From: Pelosinus fermentans DSM 17108
GTDB taxonomy: Bacteria > Bacillota > Negativicutes > DSM-13327
Length of the DNA stretch: 64,000 nt
Reading direction: 5' to 3'
Assembly (NCBI RefSeq): GCF_000271485.2
Contig: NZ_AKVN02000001.1
Location: 4,470,501 to 4,534,500, forward strand
Shown: one piece after another, positions 26,535 through 35,200 of the stretch
Layout: every line of letters begins with the position of its first letter
Position numbering within the stretch: the first letter of the stretch is position 1
The notes under the pieces: generated by a model
Seen by the model: only the letters and a program-made list of their open reading frames with translations
What the model was told of the DNA's origin: nothing
Databases searched by the model: none
Program-made: the position numbers and the translations under genes

Positions 26535-26987
26535 TCACTTTTTGAAGTCGGAAAAAAAGCCTTCGAACATGGCTGTCGTATCGAGCGGGTTCTTCTTTTT
26601 TTTGGCGTTGACGTTGAGTTTTTCCTCGCGCGTAACCTTGCCTGTCTGCGGATCGATGCCGAAGTAACGTTCAAAGCTGCCTTGCATGCCTTGCGCCATA
26701 TTGGCAATGTCAAACGCGCCGCCGTCCGAAGTGTCGGTGGACTGCCGCCGGGGTTCTTTAGCCGCCGCGGCCGTTTTTTGCGCTGCCTCATCGTAGGACC
26801 GGCGCGCCTGTTTGTCGCTTAGTATCTGGTAGGCTTCGCCGACCTCCTTGAATTTTTGCTCCGCTGCCGGATTGTTTCGGTTGACGTCCGGATGATATTT
26901 TTTGGCAAGTTTCCGGTACGCCTTTTTGATCTCGTCTTCGCCAGCGTCCTTTGACACTCCCAATATTGCATAAGGATTCAGATTCAT
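26535..26987 (-). CDS. DnaJ-domain (J-protein) of the injection cluster
   Basis: 150 residues, ATG at 26987 with only a weak ribosome-binding site (GCGAGTG). Residues 1-~65 are a complete J domain with the HPD motif ([21 protein letters not shown]) and [13 protein letters not shown]. The remaining 85 residues are charged and have no zinc-finger or substrate domain of DnaJ itself, so this is a type III J-protein that should recruit an Hsp70 partner to a particular client. The Hsp70-like ATPase of the same operon is the obvious candidate. It is the first gene after an internal terminator. Confidence 0.85.
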   Translation of the reverse strand: MNLNPYAILGVSKDAGEDEIKKAYRKLAKKYHPDVNRNNPAAEQKFKEVGEAYQILSDKQARRSYDEAAQKTAAAAKEPRRQSTDTSDGGAFDIANMAQGMQGSFERYFGIDPQTGKVTREEKLNVNAKKKKNPLDTTAMFEGFFSDFKK

Positions 26988-27017
26988 TTTGTCACTCGCT
27001 TTCGTCAGTCAATTTAG

Positions 27018-27048
27018 AAAAGGCGTGTCCGACCGGGACACGCCTTTT
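27018..27048 (-). terminator. Internal terminator after the tube genes
   Basis: A perfect 13-bp stem (AAAAGGCGTGTCC against GGACACGCCTTTT) with a 5-base loop and a short U-run on the minus strand. It lies between the second tube gene and the DnaJ gene. It could be partly read through and thereby keep tube proteins in excess over the regulatory and baseplate proteins. Confidence 0.75.
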
Positions 27049-27056
27049 CGCTTTTC

Positions 27057-27482
27057 TTAGGCAGGGTATCCGCCTTCTACGGTAACGTTCGCAAACTTGT
27101 CCTTCTTCTGGCGAAGCGCCAGCGTGAAGGTGCCTGTGCCGTCCACATCGCCGTATTCTTCTTGATAATCGACGACAAACGCATTGGGAAAGTGGTATTT
27201 TCGTTCGATTACGCCTGCCGCGGTCAGCTCAATGGTGACTTTGCGGTAGCAGTCGGCTTTTTCCGCCGGTACGACGGACCACAATGCCATTTTGCGCGTG
27301 CTGTCATCTGGGTCGCCGTCAGTGGCGGCGAGGATTTTTCCGATAATGACGAGGCCCGTGCCCACATCTTTGGTACGCGCATCGGAGTCGAGTGGAATTT
27401 CCGTCGTAAATTTTACGCTTTTGGTGCATTCCGGCGGAATGTCAAACGGTTCCTGTCCCTCTATTTTGATTCTAAATGCCAT
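27057..27482 (-). CDS. Hcp-like tube protein 2
   Basis: 141 residues, ATG at 27482 after GAAAGGAAGGG. A small strand-rich protein without signal peptide: MAFRIKIEGQEPFDI, a GLVIIGKILAATDG strand pair, WSVVPAEKADCYRKVTIEL, FPNAFVVDYQEEYGD and GTFTLALRQKKDKFANV. It is a paralogue of the gene 22 bp upstream and of the extended copy at 7584. Such ~140-aa proteins next to a sheath gene are the expected Hcp/tail-tube subunits, and tandem paralogues could form a mixed tube. Homology to canonical Hcp is not visible at residue level, so this is a position- and size-based assignment. Two short genes ending in a terminator suggest high expression. Confidence 0.75.
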   Translation of the reverse strand: MAFRIKIEGQEPFDIPPECTKSVKFTTEIPLDSDARTKDVGTGLVIIGKILAATDGDPDDSTRKMALWSVVPAEKADCYRKVTIELTAAGVIERKYHFPNAFVVDYQEEYGDVDGTGTFTLALRQKKDKFANVTVEGGYPA

Positions 27483-27504
27483 ATTGTTTCACCCTTCCTT
27501 TCGC

Positions 27505-27936
27505 TTATTCCGCCCCGAAGCCGCCGTCAAGCTTCACTGCGGCATTCTGGTCTTTTTTCTGCTTCATGTGGAGATAGAAGGTGCCGACGCCGGTTTCGTC
27601 GTCGAGTTCTTCCTTGTATTCCATCACGAAGGCGTCCGGCAGCGTGTACTGCCGTACCATCTGGCTGGCGGCGACGATGTCAAGCTGGGCGCTTCTGTAG
27701 CAGTCCGCCTTTTCACTCGGTACCTGCGACCATTTCGCCACGTTCAGTGTGGCGTCGGCTTCTTTGCCGCCGAGGGAGTAGAGCATTTTGCCCCACACTT
27801 TGATGCTGAGCGCCACATCGGTCGCTCTTGCATTGGAGTCGTTTGGCGAGTCGGAGAAAAACTCCGCCTTCAGGACCGCTCTTTCATCAAATGCAATTTC
27901 CTCCGGTCCGCCAGTTACCTTTAATCTGAAACCCAT
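27505..27936 (-). CDS. Hcp-like tube protein 1
   Basis: 143 residues, ATG at 27936 behind ATGGAGGAATT. It shares with tube protein 2 the frame MGFRLKVTG, then ALSIKVWGKMLYS, KWSQVPSEKADCYRSAQLDI, LPDAFVMEYKEELDDETG and GTFYLHMKQKKDQNAAV. The conserved block PSEKADCYR-x-x-L-x-I with a later AFV-x-x-Y-x-E and a GTF strand marks the family. It comes first after the sheath-like gene, as Hcp or tube genes often do. The sequence predicts a mostly beta protein without cysteine pairs. I infer a ring-forming tube subunit. Confidence 0.75.
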   Translation of the reverse strand: MGFRLKVTGGPEEIAFDERAVLKAEFFSDSPNDSNARATDVALSIKVWGKMLYSLGGKEADATLNVAKWSQVPSEKADCYRSAQLDIVAASQMVRQYTLPDAFVMEYKEELDDETGVGTFYLHMKQKKDQNAAVKLDGGFGAE

Positions 27937-28035
27937 ACCAATTCCTCCATTTCATTTTTTATATATAAACTTGCCGGACGCAAATCGGATATGGCAAATA
28001 CATTTTAAAATTCGCGCCGGCATTCGGACAACGTT

Positions 28036-30225
28036 TTACGCGCTCCGGCCCGCCGACGTCAGGCGGTTGATCTCGATTTCAAGGTTCTTCACGTTACCGT
28101 TGAACGTGATATCCAGCGTGCAGATGCCGTTGGCTTCGTCGATGACGTAGTTGATGTCGTCGCCTTCGCTGATGATCGAGTTGACCTTATCGCGTTTGCC
28201 GATCCACAGACTCTTTTGGCTCTGCGGATTGTTGGAGAAGAATTTGATGATGTTGTCCTGTTTGAAATCGCCGGTGCCGTGGCGCAGAACGCGTTCGATG
28301 TATGTCGTAACCTGTGTCTTGTAGATCGGCTCGTACACGCCAAGCTCCGCGTCGTAGAGGAGGTTGCGCGCCTTGTAGACCATGATGTCCGTAATGTTCA
28401 GGCCGTCAAAGGCAGCGTTTTCCGAAGAGAACACGAAACCAAAATTCTTGCGGTTAATATCATCCTTGATACTATTTGTAAACCCGGTGATTTCTTTGGC
28501 CAGAGACGTCCGCACACGCAACGGGTGGTCACCGGCTTCGATGTCAAAGCGCACGCCGGGCAGTTCGGTGTCAACGTTGCGTTTGAAGGTTTTCTTGAGG
28601 TATTCCGGGCATTGCGTGGCCGCGTACAGACCTGCCGCGACGAAGGCCGCGCCGATATAGACGCCGTCGATCCACAGCTTCATGATGTCTTCCTTGGCGC
28701 CAGATAGTTCTGCCATATTGGCGTCGTTTAAGAACATTTTTTTGTCGAGCACGACACCGGATTTGTCCTTCGGCACGATGGTGAAGTTCGGAACGCAGGG
28801 GATTGCAAATTCACTGTAGGGTTTGCCAGTCAGGCTTGTGCAGCGCTCGACGAATTTGTCGATGCCTTCCGTGGCCATGTAGTTGAAGGTCGTCTTGTCG
28901 CCCGTCTCGTAGCTGAAGAAGCACTGCACCCGATAGTCTTTCATGACGTCGAGGATGCGGGCCAGCGATTCCACGCTGTTGACGTTGGGATTTTCGACGA
29001 TCTTGTTGCCCTGGAACCGTTCGCGCGTCAGCTTCATCTTGGAGTTTTGATCGAGGGATACGGACGGGAAGATCGAATACCAGACCGTATTGTTGAAGTC
29101 ATTTTTCGCATTGACCGTGTTGAGGAAGGTGATCAGGCGAGGAATATTGGACGCTTTGGCTACCATTTCGTTGCTGGCGTTGGTAATGAGGAGGGTCGGC
29201 CGCATGCCTTTAAGCTTGGCCGGATATTGTTCAAAGAATAACCTGACGCCCAGCACTTTTTCGATAAGAGGCTTGACTGTTTTGATGAAATCGTCTTTGG
29301 CGGTTTTATAAAATTCCAGATAGGAGTTGTAGTTGGCGATTTCTTTTTCCGCATCGACGGTCGATACGATGGTGGACGGCAGCGGGCAGAACGTCCGAGC
29401 GACGAGCGCCTTGACATAGTCATTGTGATTTTCCTCGTTTATCGCTTGGTAGTCCTCCTCAATCGCCGTGATCAGTCCCTGATTGATCTGGTCGTCGAGG
29501 GTGGCCAGGGCTTTGGTTTCCGGTTTCGGCGCTTCAAGTATCTTCAGTTCACCTTCCTCGCCCATCGACAGTACGCCTAAGGTAAGCGGCGTATTGTTCT
29601 TGCCGTCGCCGCCCGCGCCCAGAAGCAGCCGCGTCTTAATGTCTTCGATCGCCAGCGGCAGCATGGCCATTACATTGTTGTAGTTCATGCTGGCTTCTTC
29701 AAACATGACGTTCAGCTTGTCGCCCACGTCGAGTCTTTTCGGGTCGCCTTCTTCAAGCAACGCGTATTCGGAGTAGACGTAGCGCATTTCTTTTCTGATC
29801 TGGCGGATGTCTTCCATGACCTTGGCTGGCGAGATCAGATTGGTCAATTTCTCAAATTTAAAATCAACGTTTAAGAGTCCTTGCGAACGCTTCGTTTCCA
29901 CCAGCGTCAGCAGCATCTTGAGAAAATCGTTGTGCATGTTGAGATGGATTTCCGTCAGCAGTTCATCCGGAATGGTTTCCGGTTTTTTCAGTGTGTACAT
30001 GACGCGCTGGTTGTTGGCATTGTAAAAGGAATAGACGACAGGATCGAATTTTTCCAAGAATTCGTCAAAGCTCTTGACCGAGAGATGCTCGTTGATCTCT
30101 TTGATCTTCTCATCGTTAAGGCTGTCCATTCCCTTCACATCGCCCACCATGGTGAGCAGGTCGAGCTTCTCGGGATTGATCTCTTCTAAAAGCATGGTCC
30201 GGTTTGTTTGCGTAATAATAGCCAA
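28036..30225 (-). CDS. Contractile-sheath-like protein (TssC position)
   Basis: 729 residues if the TTG at 30225 is used; the AAAGGAG site sits 8 bases before it, whereas the GTG at 30234 touches the site. The protein is cytoplasmic and has no membrane segment. Stretches such as ALLEEGDPKRLDVGDKLNVMFEEA, IMKLWIDGVYIGAAFVAAGLYAA and TDIMVYKARNLLYDAELG, and the end CTLDITFNGNVKNLEIEINRL, recall sheath proteins, whose C-termini finish with paired strands for handshake contacts. It is longer than TssC (~500 aa) and there is no separate TssB gene beside it, so it might combine both. The tube genes follow directly. Assignment rests on context plus fold-like features. Confidence 0.6.
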   Translation of the reverse strand: MAIITQTNRTMLLEEINPEKLDLLTMVGDVKGMDSLNDEKIKEINEHLSVKSFDEFLEKFDPVVYSFYNANNQRVMYTLKKPETIPDELLTEIHLNMHNDFLKMLLTLVETKRSQGLLNVDFKFEKLTNLISPAKVMEDIRQIRKEMRYVYSEYALLEEGDPKRLDVGDKLNVMFEEASMNYNNVMAMLPLAIEDIKTRLLLGAGGDGKNNTPLTLGVLSMGEEGELKILEAPKPETKALATLDDQINQGLITAIEEDYQAINEENHNDYVKALVARTFCPLPSTIVSTVDAEKEIANYNSYLEFYKTAKDDFIKTVKPLIEKVLGVRLFFEQYPAKLKGMRPTLLITNASNEMVAKASNIPRLITFLNTVNAKNDFNNTVWYSIFPSVSLDQNSKMKLTRERFQGNKIVENPNVNSVESLARILDVMKDYRVQCFFSYETGDKTTFNYMATEGIDKFVERCTSLTGKPYSEFAIPCVPNFTIVPKDKSGVVLDKKMFLNDANMAELSGAKEDIMKLWIDGVYIGAAFVAAGLYAATQCPEYLKKTFKRNVDTELPGVRFDIEAGDHPLRVRTSLAKEITGFTNSIKDDINRKNFGFVFSSENAAFDGLNITDIMVYKARNLLYDAELGVYEPIYKTQVTTYIERVLRHGTGDFKQDNIIKFFSNNPQSQKSLWIGKRDKVNSIISEGDDINYVIDEANGICTLDITFNGNVKNLEIEINRLTSAGRSA

Positions 30226-30243
30226 TTTGTCCACTCCTTTGCA

Positions 30244-31986
30244 TTAGGGCCGTTCAGACGGCTTGACATTTTTGTATTCTAAGATCAGTTCGCTGCGCTC
30301 GTCCTCAAACGTAATATGAATTCTTTCATGGAAATAGACGAGGCAGCTATGATCTTTCACCAACAAGTCTCGGTTTTTCAAAATGGTGCAGTCCGACTTG
30401 TTCGTAAGAACCAGCGCCTTGTTGGCACCCGGACTGAAAAAGACTTTATACGCGCCGTCCAGGACTAAGGAAAGTCCACAGTTTTCCAGAAGTGCCCCCA
30501 GACTGATTTCTTCTTTCTTGAAGTGGCGGTACAAATTGTATTCCATGGGTGCGATGTCGCTGTCGTCCGGCGCCTTAGTGACATAGATTTTAAGTTTGCC
30601 GGCGTATTCGTAGCGGCTTGCGGGCGGTGGAGCCGGCGGCAGCGGTTTCGGTTCTCGCGATCTCCACCAGACCAGCACAGCGATTGCAATGGCAATGGCC
30701 CCAACGAACGCAATCATTTCCCCATATCCTTCCTGTTGGTTGATCTGCACAGTTGTTGTATCCGGCGCAATGATGTTGACACCGAGATCTTCGTAGCGGA
30801 CTTTCACAGCCACGCTGCGTGTGCTATCAGCTGGCAGAGAAAAGCGGATTGCTCCTTTCTCCACCACCGCCGTGATTTCCTGACCGTCCGCCATTACACG
30901 GACCGATTTTCCTTCAAAATAAGGGTCATTCAAAAGATGCAGATTCTGATTTGCATCGCTGACGGGAATCAGCCGCACCTCGACCGTCTTTTGCTCCGAT
31001 TGCCCAAGGGTCGTATTCTTCACTTCCACTTGAATCGACGCAATCATTTCCAGAATCAGGTCGGCCTGCACATTTCCGCCGCCCGCAGACCCGAAACGAA
31101 TCTCTGCCGTGTCGCTTTGCGGATGCTGCAGGTTCAAGACGGCAAATCGTTTGCCGGCTAAAATTTCGCCGCTTTGGGCTGTGTAGCTGGCGCCGATATT
31201 GCCTAACGGCACAGTGGAAGTGAGGAGAATTTTCACTCCATTGATTGAGTCGCTGCGTGCAAGCGGCAAGCGCACGCGCAGCGTATCGCTTTGCAGATCA
31301 CCGCTGCTGATGGCTGTTTTGGCAATGCCGAATACCTCATATAAAATCTTTTTGGCAACGTCGCTTAGCTGCGCGACATCACTAATGTTAAACAACACTC
31401 CCTGGCGGTTGGCAGAATCGTAAATATTTGCCTGCAGCACGTTGCCCGGATCACCGATTGCAACCGTACAGACGCGGATACCGCGCTCCGAAGCCGTCTG
31501 CATCCCACGGTTGAACTGCTCCTCGGAAACTCGCGTCGCGCCCGCGTTGTCCAACATAATTTCGCCGTCGGTCAGCAAAACCAGCGTTTGATCTGCTGTA
31601 CTATCCTTGAATAACGTCAACGCTCTCTCCAGTCCCGCCCCGGCGTTCGTATAACCGGTGTAGTTCACCTGGCGCAGCGCAGCACTAATTGGTTCTCGTT
31701 TGGCGTCTAACGGCTTTGCCACCTGTACTTCACTGCCATAGGTAACAAGGCCTACTGAATAATTCGATGGCAATGTATATAAAATTTCTTCCAGACCATC
31801 CGGCGCGAGTTTTTCCACATCTGTCGTATTCATAGAATTGCTGACATCGAGAAGGAAGACGACTTCATGTTTTTTTACTGTTTCCGCCGCCGTCACGCTG
31901 TGGGAGGTGTTCAAAAAAAAGATGAGCAGTACGAGCAGCAAAAGGAAAAGAAACGCCGGATTCTTTCTAAAATTTGTTTGTATCAA
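30244..31986 (-). CDS. Membrane VWA-domain protein, first gene of the injection operon
   Basis: 580 residues from the TTG at 31986, which has AAGGAGGTGA upstream; the frame also opens at an ATG (32034) without any site. A signal anchor (FLFLLLLVLLIFFLNTSHS) leads to a VWA domain with the MIDAS motif DVSNSMN, a later threonine in GYTNAGAG and an aspartate in LLTDGEI. Strand-rich domains follow, then a second membrane segment (MIAFVGAIAIAIAVLVWW, about residue 440), a proline-rich linker, and a C-terminal cytoplasmic part of ~110 residues that could be FHA-like (CTILKNRDLLVKDHSCLVYFHERIHITFED). VWA proteins bind partners through a metal ion; here one spans the membrane next to the machine and may anchor or gate it. 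Confidence 0.82.
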   Translation of the reverse strand: MIQTNFRKNPAFLFLLLLVLLIFFLNTSHSVTAAETVKKHEVVFLLDVSNSMNTTDVEKLAPDGLEEILYTLPSNYSVGLVTYGSEVQVAKPLDAKREPISAALRQVNYTGYTNAGAGLERALTLFKDSTADQTLVLLTDGEIMLDNAGATRVSEEQFNRGMQTASERGIRVCTVAIGDPGNVLQANIYDSANRQGVLFNISDVAQLSDVAKKILYEVFGIAKTAISSGDLQSDTLRVRLPLARSDSINGVKILLTSTVPLGNIGASYTAQSGEILAGKRFAVLNLQHPQSDTAEIRFGSAGGGNVQADLILEMIASIQVEVKNTTLGQSEQKTVEVRLIPVSDANQNLHLLNDPYFEGKSVRVMADGQEITAVVEKGAIRFSLPADSTRSVAVKVRYEDLGVNIIAPDTTTVQINQQEGYGEMIAFVGAIAIAIAVLVWWRSREPKPLPPAPPPASRYEYAGKLKIYVTKAPDDSDIAPMEYNLYRHFKKEEISLGALLENCGLSLVLDGAYKVFFSPGANKALVLTNKSDCTILKNRDLLVKDHSCLVYFHERIHITFEDERSELILEYKNVKPSERP

Positions 31987-32142
31987 TCCGCTTTTCACCT
32001 CCTTTCCAGCATTTTCCTTACCAATATAAACCATTACTGATACAATAATACATTTTAATGCCTATTTCATCTGCCAAAAGGTATAGATTTTAACATTTTT
32101 TATTAAAATCATATATTTATTTACAAAATTGTAATGTAAAGA

Positions 32143-32213
32143 AAAGTAAAAAGACTACAATTTATGACAAGTCCTTCTGGACATCATCAAAAATTGTAGT
32201 CTTTTTTACTTTT
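32143..32213. terminator. Long bidirectional terminator between purL and the injection cluster
   Basis: About 22-bp arms (AAAAGTAAAAAGACTACAAT... against its complement, one bulge) with A/T runs on both sides. It ends purL transcription on the minus strand and separates it from the cluster, so the injection operon must start from its own promoter within the AT-rich 32,035-32,142. No clear -35/-10 pair stood out there. Confidence 0.85.
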
Positions 32214-32227
32214 ACTTTTTTTCTATT

Positions 32228-35200
32228 TTATTTAAAGTACCCAATACCAGCAGCAAATAGCTGTTGATCTTTGCTGCCAGGGACATTTTTCACTACCTGA
32301 TTGCCAATTCGTTCTGAATGACCCATTTTTCCTAATATTCTCCCGTCTGGGCTGGTAATTCCTTCTACTGCTTCTACAGATCCGTTAGGATTATAACGGA
32401 TGTCATAGGTAGGCTGTCCTGTTTCATCCACATACTGAGTAGCAATTTGTCCCTTTTGCCGCAAGCTGTTTAGCACTGCACTGCTGGCAACAAAACGACC
32501 CTCACCATGGGATACGGGAATAGTATGAACCTCACCTAATTCTATGTTATGAAACCAGGGAGAAAGTTTAGATACAATTTTCGTGTTTGCCATACAAGAG
32601 ATATGTCTGCCGATTTGATTATAGGTTAGCGTAGGGCACTCTGGTGATAAATCAACAATATCGCCATAAGGCACTAAACCTAATTTAATAAGAGCCTGAA
32701 AACCATTGCAGATGCCCAGCATCAGGCCGTCTTTTTGTGATAGAAATTCCCGCAGGGCTTCTTTAATTTTGGGATTTCTAAACATGGTAGCAATATATTT
32801 GCCTGAGCCGTCTGGCTCATCTCCAGCGCTAAAACCACCTGGCAGCATAATAATTTGAGATTGCTCTATAGACTTGACCATTTCATCTATAGACTCTTCT
32901 ACTGCTGATGGGGTGAGATTGCGAATGACCATCGTATCGACGATGCCGCCTGCTATTTCAAATGCTTTGGCAGAATCATATTCGCAGTTCGTCCCGGGGA
33001 AAACCGGAATAAAGATGCGAGGCTTGGCAAAAGAATGTTTTGCTTTTTTCGCATTGCTGGCAAACAACTCCTGCTTCGGTTTTTCCTTACTGATTTCAGT
33101 CTGTGTGGCAAAAACCTTAGTTAAAGGCTGTTCCCAGGCAGTTTGCGCTTTTTCAAGGTCAATGGAATAACTGTTGATATCTATGCTTAGTTGTGCCTTT
33201 GTATGACCTAAGACAGAATAACTCATCTCACCTAAAACTTCTTTTACAGAGATATCAGAAGGAATCTCCAATATCAGAGAACCATAATCCGCAGCAAATA
33301 ACTCTTGGGGTGATACAGGAGAAGTAAAGGTCATGCCAATTTTATTACCAAAACTCATTTTACTAATAGCGGCTGCTAAACCGCCCCTTTTAATGGTATG
33401 AGCGGCTAACACATGACCAGCTTTTATGAATTGAGTAATGTTAGCATAGTTCTGACACACAACAGGAAAATCTGGCAATTCATATGCATCACGAACTAAG
33501 GGTACTCGTATGATTTGACTTCCGATCTCTTTGAACTCTGGAGAAATCACGTGACTCGCTTGAACCACGTTGACGGCAAAAGCCACTAAAGTTGGAGGAA
33601 CCGTCAGTTCTTTAAAGGTTCCAGACATACTATCCTTGCCGCCGATGGCCGGAATTGCAAACTGTTCTTGCGCATGAAGAGCGCCTAAAAGAGCACTAAA
33701 AGGTTTACCCCATTTTACCGCATCCTGCCCTAATCTTTCAAAATACTCTTGCAGGGTCAGGCGGACGGTGTGATATTCACCACCCATAGCCACGATTTTT
33801 GCTACCGCTTCCACAACCGCATACACCGCACCGTGAAATGGACTCCAGGTGGATAGCTGGGGATCATATCCGTAGGTCATTAACGTGGCTGTATTCGTAT
33901 TTCCCTTAAGGACAGGAATTTTACTTGCCATTCCTTCTGCCGGTGTGGTTTGGTATTTACCGCCAAATGGCATTAAAACCGTACTTGCACCAATCGTGCT
34001 GTCAAACATTTCCACGAGACCTTTTTGGCTGCATACATTGAGATCACGCAGATTATCAAGCCAAGCTGTTTCCAGATTGTCTATCTCACTTTCCGCAGCA
34101 GTAAAATAATTCTCGGCTTCTACCGGAGCAATAACCTGTACATTTACTTTTTGTTTAACACCATTCGTATTTAAAAACTCCCGGCTAATATCAACAATGG
34201 GAATTCCCCGCCATAACATGACGAGTCGCCCAGTATTCGTTACTTTTGCCACTACTGCCGCTTCCAGATTTTCTGCTGCGACATAGGACATGAATTCTTC
34301 CAGATGATGAGGTGCTATGACTACAGCCATACGCTCCTGAGATTCGGAAATCGCCAGTTCTGTACCATCCAGACCTTCATATTTCTTCGGCAGCGCATCT
34401 AAATCTATGACCAGGCTGTCTGTCAATTCTCCAATAGCAACAGATGCCCCACCTGCGCCGAAATCATTACAACGTTTAATCATCCGACTTGCTTTGGGAT
34501 TTCTAAACAGCCTCTGTATTTTTCGTTCCGTAGGCGGATTGCCTTTTTGTACTTCTGCACTGCAGGTTGCCAGGGATTCCTCCGTATGCTCTTTTGAGGA
34601 GCCCGTTGCCCCGCCGCAGCCATCCCGACCCGTTTTTCCGCCCAATACAACTACGATGTCATCCACTGCCGGTCGTTCGCGTACTACATTTTCTTTTGGA
34701 GCAGCAGCAATCACTGCGCCGATTTCCATTCGTTTTGCGATAAAACCTTCGTGATAAATTTCTGCTACTTGACCTGTGGCTAAGCCAATTTGATTTCCAT
34801 AGGAACTATAACCTGCTGCAGCTCCCAAGGTTATTTTGCGCTGTGGCAATTTCCCTGGCAACGTATCTTCTACCTTTGCACGAGGATCACCGCTCCCTGT
34901 AACACGCATGGCTTGATACACATACGATCTGCCCGATAATGGATCCCGAATGGCTCCGCCTAAACAAGTCGCTGCACCACCAAAAGGCTCAATCTCCGTT
35001 GGATGATTATGGGTTTCATTTTTAAACATAACCAGCCATTCTTCGATGCTGCCATCCACATCTACAGGAACAACAATGCTGCAGGCATTAATTTCTTCCG
35101 AGTCATCCAGATCTGTGAGCTTGCCTTGCAGACGCAATTCTTTCATCCCCATCACGGCGATATCCATCAAGCAGATATCTTTTTGTCGATCCTGATATAC

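Noticed and set aside
1-32034. Prophage or R-type pyocin
   Set aside because: No capsid, portal, terminase, integrase, holin or lysin; FHA, PP2C and VWA genes are not phage functions.
1-32034. Canonical T6SS
   Set aside because: No ClpV, TssJ, TssL, TssM or recognisable TssB in the window, and the tube and sheath candidates do not match by eye at residue level.
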